Part shown: positions 1-6,828 of the stretch, piece by piece
Layout: each line of letters starts with the position of its first letter
Position numbering within the stretch: the stretch's first letter is position 1
Assembly: GCA_052148435.1 (NCBI GenBank)
Contig: JBKQIF010000176.1
Span: 48,914 to 112,913 of the forward strand
Source: JBEKYD01 sp052148435
Lineage (GTDB): Bacteria; Acidobacteriota; Terriglobia; Bryobacterales; Bryobacteraceae
Direction of reading: 5' to 3'
DNA: 64,000 nt
Position numbers and translations under genes: made by a program
Notes under the pieces: model-generated
Told to the model about the DNA's origin: nothing
The model's database searches: none
Seen by the model: the letters and a program-made list of their open reading frames with translations, nothing else

Positions 1-1
1 C

Positions 2-493
2 ACGCACTGGGGCAAGGAAGAAGCCAACTTCGCCGACGTGCGCAATTACATCTACCACGATAAGAAGATCGACCAGCAGGTGCACCTGGGCTTCGACCTC
101 TCCGACGTGGTCAACGGCCCGGTGGAAGCGGCGAACGACGGCCGCGTGGCATGGGCCGCCGACCTCGGCATCTTCGGCAATTGCGTGGTGGTGGATCACG
201 GCTACGCGCTCCAATCCCTCTACGGCCACATGAGCCGCATCGACGTGAAAGTGGGCGACCTGGTGAAGAAGGGCCAGAAAATGGGCGTGGCCGGCTCGAC
301 CGGCCTGGCCGGCGGCGTGCACGTTCACTTCGGCATGCAGATCGATGGCGTGCAGATCAATCCGCGCGAGTGGTGGGACGAGCACTGGATCAAAGACCGC
401 ATCCTGAGCAAACTGGCCCCCGGCGCCACCGTCCGATCCGAAGAGCCGGCCGAGCCGAAGCCGCACCACGCCGCGCACCACAAGAAGCGGTAG
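2..493 (+). CDS. M23 family metallopeptidase (C-terminal part, open at left edge)
   Basis: The reading frame is open from base 2, so only the C-terminal part is present. It encodes a LytM/M23 peptidase domain, a zinc endopeptidase acting on peptidoglycan cross-links. The metal-binding signature HLGFD lies at about bases 83-97 and the second motif HVHFG at about 320-334, both with the expected spacing. A GxxxxxxGxVxxAxxxGxxG-like beta core lies between (GPVEAANDGRVAWAADLG). The tail is Pro/His/Lys-rich (PKPHHAAHHKKR) and probably disordered. All zinc ligands visible here are present, so the enzyme should be active. Export signal and N-terminal domains lie outside the window. Confidence 0.9.
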   Translation, partial: THWGKEEANFADVRNYIYHDKKIDQQVHLGFDLSDVVNGPVEAANDGRVAWAADLGIFGNCVVVDHGYALQSLYGHMSRIDVKVGDLVKKGQKMGVAGSTGLAGGVHVHFGMQIDGVQINPREWWDEHWIKDRILSKLAPGATVRSEEPAEPKPHHAAHHKKR

Positions 494-566
494 AAAGCAC
501 CGGCCGTGGGGCAGGTTGCTCAACCTTCGGACCGATTGCGGGTTAACCTAGCTAGAAGGAGAGCCT

Positions 567-833
567 ACGAACCTGACGATTGACCTGTCGGAGCAAAATG
601 CCGCCGCGCTTGAAGCCCAGGCGCGCGCAGCCCGCATGCCGGCCGAGCGCTATCTGGCGCATATCGTCGAGCGCGCTTTGGAGCGTCAGCACCGCCAGAA
701 CGCCGAGAGCCTTGGCAAACACCTGGACTACATGGCTTCTCAGGTTGCCACGGAGACGACCGCCGAGGAGATGGAAGCGGCGCTCCAGGAAGCCCTGCAG
801 CATGTTCGGCCGCATCGTAGCTGGCGGCCGTGA
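567..833 (+). CDS. antitoxin of PIN-type TA module, apparent ACG start
   Basis: A small antitoxin-like protein (about 88 aa) directly upstream of a PIN toxin and overlapping it by 4 nt (GTGA at 830-833), the usual TA arrangement. The frame is open well upstream of the first ATG at 636. A good Shine-Dalgarno (AGAAGGAG, 554-561) sits before ACG AAC CTG ACG ATT GAC CTG. This reads as the common antitoxin start M-N-L-T-I-D-L with ATG replaced by ACG at 567. Residues from 567 to 636 (LSEQNAAALEAQARAARMPAE) look like a normal antitoxin N-terminus, so a start at 636 would remove real sequence. If ACG is not used, translation would be low or truncated. Function is inferred from gene order and size. 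Confidence 0.6.
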   Translation, partial: TNLTIDLSEQNAAALEAQARAARMPAERYLAHIVERALERQHRQNAESLGKHLDYMASQVATETTAEEMEAALQEALQHVRPHRSWRP

Positions 834-1228
834 GGCTTGTTCTCGATACGAATATCCTGGTTCGCGCCAGCCCCAAGGTTTCCCCTCAAGGGCTCGCCCG
901 CGATCTCCTTCTGACCGCCGCATCGGGACCCCATACGCTAATCCTTTCCTCGGCCATTCTGGTCGAGGTGCAGCGCGTGCTGACCTACCCTCGCGTTCAG
1001 GCCAGATGGCCCCTGACGAGTGGAGCCATAGACCAATACCTTGCCTTTCTGGCAGCGGCGGGCGCTTTAGTGGAACTGCCCGAGGTTTCTCCAGCCGTTG
1101 TGAGCGACCCGGACGACGACCCGATTTTGCAAACCGCCGTTGTAGGCGGCGCCGATGTTCTTTGCACCCGCGACGAGGACTTTCGCCATGAAGTTGAACG
1201 ACCGGGTCTGCGCCGCCCACGGTATTAG
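830..1228 (+). CDS. PIN-domain toxin, frameshifted at the C-terminus
   Basis: A PIN-domain ribonuclease (VapC-like, putative-toxin PIN family) with acidic residues in the expected places: LDTNIL near the N-terminus, VEVQRVL, DPDDDPIL and CTRDEDF. It starts at GTG 830, overlapping the antitoxin stop. After about residue 124 the frame leaves the family pattern and stops at 1228. In the neighbouring frame the conserved ending continues (VCAAHGIRIMDDVILLREL) to TAA at 1281-1283. Removing one G from the GGG at 1204-1206 joins the two parts exactly. The core active site is intact, but the last helix and strand are replaced by a short unrelated tail. This is either a real inactivating indel or a sequencing error. 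Confidence 0.75.
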   Translation: MRLVLDTNILVRASPKVSPQGLARDLLLTAASGPHTLILSSAILVEVQRVLTYPRVQARWPLTSGAIDQYLAFLAAAGALVELPEVSPAVVSDPDDDPILQTAVVGGADVLCTRDEDFRHEVERPGLRRPRY

Positions 1229-1322
1229 GATTATGGACGACGTTATCCTTCTGCGGGAGCTTCGCCGGTCGGGCGCCCGATAAAATGAGGGCGCCCGGCT
1301 GGCTTGACAGAGGCCGCGCCGA

Positions 1323-2231
1323 TTACTTCCCCCGCAGCAGCCCCCTCACGCGCAGCCAATCCGCCAGCCTCGCGGGCCAGGATGCCAGTATCTCGTCGGT
1401 GGGCGCCAGTCCTACGCCATGCGGACCGCGCTCGTAGATGTGCATCTCGGCGGGGACTCCCGCTCTGCGCAGGGCCAGGTAGAAGAGCACGCTGTTTTCC
1501 ACCGGAACGACGGCATCGGTAGTGGTGTGAAAAAGAAAGGTCGGAGGCGTTTGGGCGGTCACCTGCAATTCGTTCGAGAGATCCCGCACCAGCTTGGGGT
1601 CGGGGTTGTCGCCCAGCAGGTACTGGCGTGAACCGCGATGGAGATAGGGCTCTTCGAAGGAAATCACGGGATAGCAGAGGACCAGGAAATCCGGGCGGCT
1701 GCTGGCGCGGTCGATAGGGTCCGCCGCCGCGGCGTCGCCCGCATCGAAGTGGGTGCCGGCCGTGGCCGTCAAGTGGCCGCCGGCGGAAAAGCCCATCATG
1801 CCGATGTGCGCGGCATCGAGCCCCAGTTCGGCCGCGCGGGAACGCACCGTGCGAATGGCGCGCTGCGCGTCGCCCAGCTCGATGGGGTGATGATAACGCG
1901 GCCCCAGCCGGTACTTGAGCACGAATGCCGCAACCCCGATGGAATTCAGCCAGTGGGCAATCTGCTCGCCTTCCTTGTCCATGGAAAGATGAACGTAGCC
2001 GCCGCCGGGAGCCACGATTACCGCCGTTCCGGTTGCTTCGGCGGCGGGCGGAAGGTAAGCTGTGAGCGTGGGAACGTCCTCGTCCGCGGTGCCCAGCGCG
2101 CCGGGCGCGCCTTTGGGCCAGAGCGGTTGTGGCTGGAGCGCGCTCACCGCGGTCTGAGCCGTCAGCGCCGTGGCAAGCATGGCTGCGAGCGCCGCAGCGG
2201 CGAAGAACAAGTGGAAACGAACCGGGTTCAT
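1323..2231 (-). CDS. secreted alpha/beta hydrolase (acetyl-xylan-esterase-like)
   Basis: A 302-residue alpha/beta hydrolase with an N-terminal signal peptide (hydrophobic run FHLFFAAAALAAMLATALTAQ). It has an oxyanion segment APGGGY, a nucleophile elbow GFSAGG, a late Asp (TTTDAVVP) and His (GPHGVG), making a complete Ser-Asp-His triad. The family includes secreted esterases that remove acetyl groups from xylan or other plant polysaccharides; the exact substrate is not shown. ATG 2231 is chosen because the signal peptide starts there; an upstream in-frame extension to 2270 adds only non-conserved residues. The gene starts 5 nt after the Cas6-like gene ends and is probably co-transcribed with it, although no functional link is apparent. 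Confidence 0.85.
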   Translation of the reverse strand: MNPVRFHLFFAAAALAAMLATALTAQTAVSALQPQPLWPKGAPGALGTADEDVPTLTAYLPPAAEATGTAVIVAPGGGYVHLSMDKEGEQIAHWLNSIGVAAFVLKYRLGPRYHHPIELGDAQRAIRTVRSRAAELGLDAAHIGMMGFSAGGHLTATAGTHFDAGDAAAADPIDRASSRPDFLVLCYPVISFEEPYLHRGSRQYLLGDNPDPKLVRDLSNELQVTAQTPPTFLFHTTTDAVVPVENSVLFYLALRRAGVPAEMHIYERGPHGVGLAPTDEILASWPARLADWLRVRGLLRGK

Positions 2232-2236
2232 GACTA

Positions 2237-3151
2237 TTACCGTATCACCCGGACATCGCCTTTGCCCCATACGGTCTGCCGGCCGACGCCGACCCAGCGC
2301 GCGGCCGCGAGCCAGGGCAGAAACTCGCCCAAATCGCCTTCATAATCCGCTTCGCCGGTGAAACCTCCCAGCGGATGCACTTGCCCGGTGCGGCTGGAAC
2401 GGCGCTCGGCGCGCTCCCAATGGAGCCGCGCGTGGCCGAGGCGGATGGAGCGTGCGCGCTCGCCGAGGCCGCGAAAGTCGACCTCCAGCGGGCCGGCGCC
2501 GTAGAGCGCCCGGAGATTGCCGATCCGGTCGCGCAAGCGCGCGAACAAGGTGGCGAAATCGGGTTCTTCGCCGGAGGAAGCCCGCCCTTTCAGCTCCGTC
2601 GGTGTGACAAAAAGGAGCGAAATATGGTCGGCAGGCTCGCCTGTGTGAGCAAGGTCGAGGCAGATGGGTGGCACAGGCTTTAGCCTGTGAAGAATGTCTA
2701 AACTGGAGGCGCCGGCGCTCGTACCGGCGCTACACAGACTAAAGTCTGTGCTACCTAGGTCCAATGCCTCGATGCTCACCAACTCCGAGGGTACACGGCC
2801 TCGGCCCATTCCGCGCTCCGCGGCGCCGGCCAGGGCGCCCAGCAACGGCCAGAAAGCCTCGCGCGCGAAAATGTGAACGTCGAAACTCCAGCATTCCTTC
2901 TGGCGGCATTCCGTCCCGTCGAGGTGGCAAGCTCGCAATACGAAAGGGCGCGGCCAGTCCGCCAGGCCGCTTGGCGTTGGCTGGGTTCCCGGTGCGCGTC
3001 CCGGACGAAACCACCGCGCGTAGTCTTGCCCCCGATCTTCCAACCGGTATCCCAGTGCCCCGCGCAGCAGATTGGCGGCCGGCACGGGAAAGCGCAGCAG
3101 TCCGTGCGCCCGAAGGCGCAGGCGCACCCGGTAGAACTCGAATGGAATCAT
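2237..3151 (-). CDS. orphan Cas6-like RAMP protein
   Basis: About 304 residues. The C-terminal region matches the Cas6 pattern: a basic Arg-rich segment, GGFTGEADYEGDLGEFLPWL, then the glycine-rich end VGVGRQTVWGKGDVRV. This corresponds to the G-rich RAMP motif of CRISPR precrRNA-processing endoribonucleases (Cas6, C-terminal RAMP family). The N-terminus (FEFYRVRLRLRA) resembles the first RAMP ferredoxin-like strand. No CRISPR array or other cas gene is visible in the window, so it stands alone. A palindromic repeat element (2667-2755) lies inside the gene and is translated in-frame, adding about 30 residues between the two RAMP-like halves. A catalytic His is not obvious. The start could also be 3175; ATG 3151 fits the family N-terminus better. 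Confidence 0.65.
   Translation of the reverse strand: MIPFEFYRVRLRLRAHGLLRFPVPAANLLRGALGYRLEDRGQDYARWFRPGRAPGTQPTPSGLADWPRPFVLRACHLDGTECRQKECWSFDVHIFAREAFWPLLGALAGAAERGMGRGRVPSELVSIEALDLGSTDFSLCSAGTSAGASSLDILHRLKPVPPICLDLAHTGEPADHISLLFVTPTELKGRASSGEEPDFATLFARLRDRIGNLRALYGAGPLEVDFRGLGERARSIRLGHARLHWERAERRSSRTGQVHPLGGFTGEADYEGDLGEFLPWLAAARWVGVGRQTVWGKGDVRVIR
2667..2755. repeat. palindromic REP-like element inside the Cas6-like gene
   Basis: An 89-bp element with two perfect 8-bp-stem hairpins at its ends: CACAGGCT-TT-AGCCTGTG (2672-2689) and CACAGACT-AA-AGTCTGTG (2733-2750). A GC-rich inverted repeat around GCCGGCGC/ACCGGCGC lies between them. The outer ends GGTGGCACAG and CTGTGCTACC are inverted copies with one mismatch. 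On the minus strand it is translated as part of the Cas6-like protein, giving the segment LHRLKPVPP. From memory, similar hairpins are frequent in Solibacter-type genomes; copy number was not checked. Confidence 0.8.
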
Positions 3152-3185
3152 AGCAGTCGGCACCAATTTGTCCACCCCGCTGATG

Positions 3186-3191
3186 TATAAT
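3186..3191 (+). promoter_or_regulatory. candidate -10 box upstream of csp
   Basis: TATAAT at 3186-3191 is a perfect -10 hexamer 130 bp before the cold-shock gene. No convincing -35 lies at 16-18 bp spacing; TTGTCC at 3168-3173 is too close. Transcription from here would pass through the hairpin at 3231-3267. Confidence 0.45.
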
Positions 3192-3230
3192 GGTATGGCA
3201 TTTGGCTCTTGTGTTCCGCTTTATGATTAA

Positions 3231-3267
3231 GGGGGTTGCGTGAGTCCATACCGCAATCCCCTTTTTT
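3231..3267 (+). terminator. terminator-like hairpin in the csp leader
   Basis: GGGGGTTGCG (3231-3240) pairs with CGCAATCCCC (3252-3261) with one G-U pair and an 11-nt loop, and is followed directly by six T. It looks like a rho-independent terminator but lies between the candidate promoter and the cold-shock ORF on the same strand. It may act as an attenuator, end a short leader RNA, or stop upstream transcription. Confidence 0.6.
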
Positions 3268-3320
3268 GCGTAAGGGGAGGACGGGGCCGAAAGAAGTTAC
3301 GTCTAGAAGGATAGAGGCAG

Positions 3321-3524
3321 ATGAAAGAAAAAGGTACAGTGAAGTGGTTTAACGCAGCCAAGGGCTACGGGTTCATTCAGCGCGAGAACGGAGAGGATGT
3401 CTTCGTGCATTTCTCGGCGATCCAGACGCAAGGGTATCGCACGCTCGACGAAGGAGCAAAGGTAGAGTTCGAAGTCACGAAGGGCCCGAAGGGGCTGCAA
3501 GCGACCAACGTCACTGTGGCCTGA
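3321..3524 (+). CDS. cspA: cold-shock protein (CspA family)
   Basis: A 67-residue single cold-shock domain. It binds single-stranded RNA/DNA and melts RNA secondary structure. RNP1 (KGYGFI) and RNP2 (VFVHFS) are both intact, and the length matches CspA. A purine-rich ribosome-binding stretch (AGAAGGATAGAGG) precedes ATG 3321. The infA-like gene starts 70 nt downstream on the same strand, so the two may form a translation-under-stress unit. The leader carries a terminator-like hairpin, which could contribute to temperature-dependent expression. The assignment is firm; which Csp paralogue it is cannot be told. Confidence 0.95.
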   Translation: MKEKGTVKWFNAAKGYGFIQRENGEDVFVHFSAIQTQGYRTLDEGAKVEFEVTKGPKGLQATNVTVA

Positions 3525-3594
3525 CGTATCGCGGCGGACCGGCTGCCGCGCCACGGAGACGGCAGCGGTCCGCCGACATCGATTCTGGAGGGAT

Positions 3595-3813
3595 ATGAGC
3601 AAAGAGGACAGCATTGAAGTCACTGGAACGGTCTTAGAGAAGTTTCCCAGCGGCCTGTTCAGCGTTCAACTGGAGCATGAGCGGGTAGTGCTGGCCCACC
3701 TGGCCGGGAGGTTGCGCCGCAATCGCATTCGCGTTCTGGCAGGCGACAAAGTCACTCTGGAAATGTCTCCCTACGATCTCACGAAGGGACGAATCACGTT
3801 CCGTCACCGCTGA
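3595..3813 (+). CDS. infA: translation initiation factor IF-1
   Basis: A 72-residue S1/OB-fold protein with the IF-1 pattern: SKEDSIEVTGTVLEKFPSG, then VLAHLAGRLRRNRIRVLAGDKV and SPYDLTKGRITFR. IF-1 binds the 30S A site with IF-2 and IF-3 during initiation. The usual infA copy lies with ribosomal protein genes; here the gene follows a cold-shock gene, so it may be a second copy or a relocated one. The SD is GGAGG just before ATG 3595. It has the full family length with no missing core residues. Confidence 0.93.
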   Translation: MSKEDSIEVTGTVLEKFPSGLFSVQLEHERVVLAHLAGRLRRNRIRVLAGDKVTLEMSPYDLTKGRITFRHR

Positions 3814-4092
3814 CGCGTTCCACCCTTCCGTATTTTCCCGGAGACATCGCAATCCTGGCCCTGCTGGTGCGAAATAGCACTGGCAGAGGCGCCCTTCCCA
3901 TGATAAAACTTGAGAGGTTGGCGCCCACGGTCACAGAACTTCCGCAACAACTTTCCGGCCGCCGCAAATTTCTCGGAACCCATTGGATTCTATGGGCCCA
4001 ATGGATTCGAGGCGGTTGGACACGGCAGCCCGCGGCGGGTGGGATTGGGATCGGCGGAACGATCCCGTCGTTATAATCGAGTCGGAGGCAGG

Positions 4093-5538
4093 GTGGAAAA
4101 GCCAAGAAATTCACAGAGTCGGTCCAAGAAGCAGGTTCTCACCGATCCGGCTGCCGACCTTACTCAGCTTCTGGCCCAGAAGGTGGTTGGGCAACCAGCC
4201 GCCACGCGCGTCATCATTCCTTACATTCAAATGTTCCAGGCGGGCCTTTCACCGGAAGGACGGCCCATCGGCGTGTTTCTGTTGCTGGGACCGACCGGCA
4301 CCGGGAAAACCAAAACCGTCGAGGCCCTGGCGGAAATCCTGCACGGCAGTAAGAAGAGCGTACTGCGCGTGGATTGCGGCGAGTTTCAGATGGAGCACGA
4401 AGTCGCCAAACTCATTGGCGCGCCGCCGGGCTACCTGGGCCACCGCGAGACCCAGCCCATGCTGACGCAGCAGAAGCTGAACGCCGTGACCAGCGAGAAA
4501 TGCGGCCTGTCGCTGGTTTTGTTCGATGAGATCGAAAAGGCCGCCCCGTCCATGACCCGCCTGCTGCTGGGTGTACTGGACAAGGGTGTTCTGCGGCTGG
4601 GCGATAATTCTTCGGTGAATTTCGACAAGAGCCTGGTCTTCCTGACGAGCAATTTGGGCGCCCGCGAAATGATACGGGAGATCAATCCCGACTTCGGTTT
4701 TCAATCGGCCACAGGCGGCATACCGCGCGCGGACCTCGTGGGCAAGCTGCAAAGTATCGCCATGGTGAGCGTGCGCAAGCGATTCTCGCCGGAATTCGTC
4801 AACCGTATCGACGCGGTCATCACCTATCAGCCGCTCACCGCCGAATCGCTGTCTGCGATCCTGGATATTCACATCACCGATCTGCAGGAGCACGTCAATA
4901 CCAGGCTCGGCAACCGTTCCTTCAACCTGGACGTGCCGCAAGACGCCCGCGCGTTTCTGATCGAAAAAGGCACCAGTTCCGAATACGGCGCCCGCGAGTT
5001 GAATCGAACCATCCACCGGTTCCTTACCCAACCCCTGGCTACGTTGGTCGCGGCCAATCAGGTGACGCCGGGTTCGACGGTTCAGGTGCTGGTCGATCGG
5101 GAGCGCGACAAGCTCGATATCCGGGCGCAGGGAGCTGCCGGGGAAGCGCCAACCGCCGCGCCCACGGTCTTGCTGGTGGATGACAACCGCGACCTGCTGC
5201 GCTTTCTGGAACGGCTAATGGGCGATGCCGGATGGAATCTGCTGATCGCCGACTCGGCCACCGAAGCCAGGCGTCTGGTAAACGAATTCAAGCCCGACGC
5301 CGTGCTGCTGGACTACATGTTGCCCGACGGCAACGGCGTGGAATTGGGCGTGGAATTTCGCCAGATCGTTTCCGAAATGCAGGTAATCGTGATGACCGGT
5401 TCCATTCTCCCGCCCGAGGAGGAATCCCTCTGCGAGGAGCATGATTTCCCGGTTCTGCGAAAGCCCTTCCTGGCGGCCGAAGTCATGAACCAGATTCGCT
5501 CCCGCTTCGCCAATTCCTCCCGCAGCGCGCGAAGCTGA
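4093..5538 (+). CDS. ClpB-type AAA+ ATPase domain fused to a receiver domain
   Basis: About 481 residues from GTG 4093, chosen because GGAGG (4084-4088) precedes it and family similarity begins here. The first ~330 residues are a single ClpA/ClpB D2-type AAA+ module: Walker A GPTGTGKT (~residue 66), pore-loop PPGYLG, Walker B LVLFDEIEKA (~142), sensor LTSNLGA, a VNRIDAVI segment, and the ClpB small C-terminal subdomain (SSEYGARELNRTI). After a short linker follows a response-regulator receiver domain (~358-475): acidic VDDN, phospho-acceptor Asp in LLDYM, Thr in VMTGS and Lys in LRKPF. The Clp N-domain, D1 and middle domain are absent. This suggests a remodelling ATPase controlled by phosphorelay, but no kinase gene is adjacent. 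Confidence 0.85.
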   Translation: MEKPRNSQSRSKKQVLTDPAADLTQLLAQKVVGQPAATRVIIPYIQMFQAGLSPEGRPIGVFLLLGPTGTGKTKTVEALAEILHGSKKSVLRVDCGEFQMEHEVAKLIGAPPGYLGHRETQPMLTQQKLNAVTSEKCGLSLVLFDEIEKAAPSMTRLLLGVLDKGVLRLGDNSSVNFDKSLVFLTSNLGAREMIREINPDFGFQSATGGIPRADLVGKLQSIAMVSVRKRFSPEFVNRIDAVITYQPLTAESLSAILDIHITDLQEHVNTRLGNRSFNLDVPQDARAFLIEKGTSSEYGARELNRTIHRFLTQPLATLVAANQVTPGSTVQVLVDRERDKLDIRAQGAAGEAPTAAPTVLLVDDNRDLLRFLERLMGDAGWNLLIADSATEARRLVNEFKPDAVLLDYMLPDGNGVELGVEFRQIVSEMQVIVMTGSILPPEEESLCEEHDFPVLRKPFLAAEVMNQIRSRFANSSRSARS

Positions 5539-5595
5539 GAGAGAAGTTTTCAGTTGTCGGTACCAAGTTGTCAACCGGTCGCTGACAGCTTCGCC

Positions 5596-6702
5596 CTATT
5601 TCGCGCAGCAGGACTTGGTGACCATGATTTCCGGCAAGCCGTCGCGGCGGGGGGCATCGGAAGCGAAGTACTGCTGCGCCGCCAGGTTCTTGTAAAATGC
5701 GCCCGCGACACCGGAAGCCAAAGGGCCGCTGACGTTGTGCAAGGGGCTGGTCAGCATCACGACAACTACTACCTGGTGGGGCCCGGCGTTGGTGAACGAT
5801 CCGAACCATCCCATAAACGTGGCGCCCGCGTGGTAGTCCGTACACGTTCCGGTCTTCCCGAAAACGGGCTCGTTTGGATCGTAGGCTGCGCGGCGGGCGG
5901 TCCCAAAATCGACCGCGCCGCGCATTCCAACCTTGATGTCTTCGATGCTCGTCGACGCCAGTTCCAACACACGTTTAATCTCGGGCCTGAAGCTTTCGCT
6001 TTCCACCTGCGTTCGCGGATAACGCAGGTAGTATAGCGTTCCGCTGTTCGCCACCGCGGTCAAAAGCCCCGCCAGTTCCAAGGGAGTTACCAGAAAGCCG
6101 GTGCCGAAACTGGTCATCATGCCGACTCCGCCCTCGCGGGGCTCCTCGATCACGATTTCGCCCGGTTGCTCGCCTTCGATCTCCAACCCGGCCTTCTCTC
6201 CCAGGCCCAGCATCTGGGCATAGCGGACCACGCGCCCGAAGCCGAGGCGTTTGCCCAGATACGCAAAATAGTCGTTATTGGAAACCGCCAGGGCGTTGGT
6301 CAGGTTGAAGCTGAGCCGGCGGCTGAGGTGGATGACCGTGTCGCGCTCGATCAGGTGCTCGCTCAAAGCCGCAAGCGCGGTGACGAGCTTGATGGTGGAG
6401 CAAGGAATAAAACCGCTCTTGAGCGCCAACTTCTGATTGACAATGGTTAACACCCTGCCACTGGTAGGATCCACCACCACCACGCTGCCCTTTTGATTTC
6501 CCAGAGCGTTCACGGCTGCGAGGCGGATGGTCAGGTCGTCACCGTCCACGTTGTCACCCTCGGTCGGGTCGTAGAGAGGCGCCCGCGCCGCGGGTCTCCT
6601 GGTGCGCCGGGCGGTCGACGTCGGGCTGGCGCCCCAAACAGGGCGGGCCATCGGCACCGCCGCCATCGCGTAGCCCAAAACTAGTGCCAATAGCCGTTTC
6701 AT
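5596..6702 (-). CDS. stand-alone penicillin-binding transpeptidase-like protein
   Basis: A 368-residue exported protein: signal peptide (RLLALVLGYAMAAVPMARPVWG), a basic/Pro-rich linker, then a penicillin-binding transpeptidase domain. The three catalytic motifs are visible: STIK (SxxK), SNN (SxN) and KTG in FGKTGTC. It lacks the PBP dimerisation and transglycosylase domains, so it resembles a minimal D,D-transpeptidase or a class-D beta-lactamase-like protein. The segment GFGRVVRYAQMLGLG is typical of PBP2/FtsI transpeptidase domains. It ends with an unusual KSCCAK tail. The exact role (transpeptidase, carboxypeptidase, sensor) cannot be decided. Confidence 0.85.
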   Translation of the reverse strand: MKRLLALVLGYAMAAVPMARPVWGASPTSTARRTRRPAARAPLYDPTEGDNVDGDDLTIRLAAVNALGNQKGSVVVVDPTSGRVLTIVNQKLALKSGFIPCSTIKLVTALAALSEHLIERDTVIHLSRRLSFNLTNALAVSNNDYFAYLGKRLGFGRVVRYAQMLGLGEKAGLEIEGEQPGEIVIEEPREGGVGMMTSFGTGFLVTPLELAGLLTAVANSGTLYYLRYPRTQVESESFRPEIKRVLELASTSIEDIKVGMRGAVDFGTARRAAYDPNEPVFGKTGTCTDYHAGATFMGWFGSFTNAGPHQVVVVVMLTSPLHNVSGPLASGVAGAFYKNLAAQQYFASDAPRRDGLPEIMVTKSCCAK

Positions 6703-6828
6703 GCGCTTGCCGGCCGCGGGACCGGCAGTTGTATTATCCGCAATCCCACCGGAAGCGTCAACCTTATCGGGGGACAGCGCTCGGACCGTCTGGACATACC
6801 CGCCCTACTCGTCCTAACATGGGCGGTG

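Noticed and set aside
2237..3200. CRISPR array near the Cas6-like gene
   Set aside because: No regularly spaced direct repeats were found; the only repeat is the single palindromic element inside the gene.
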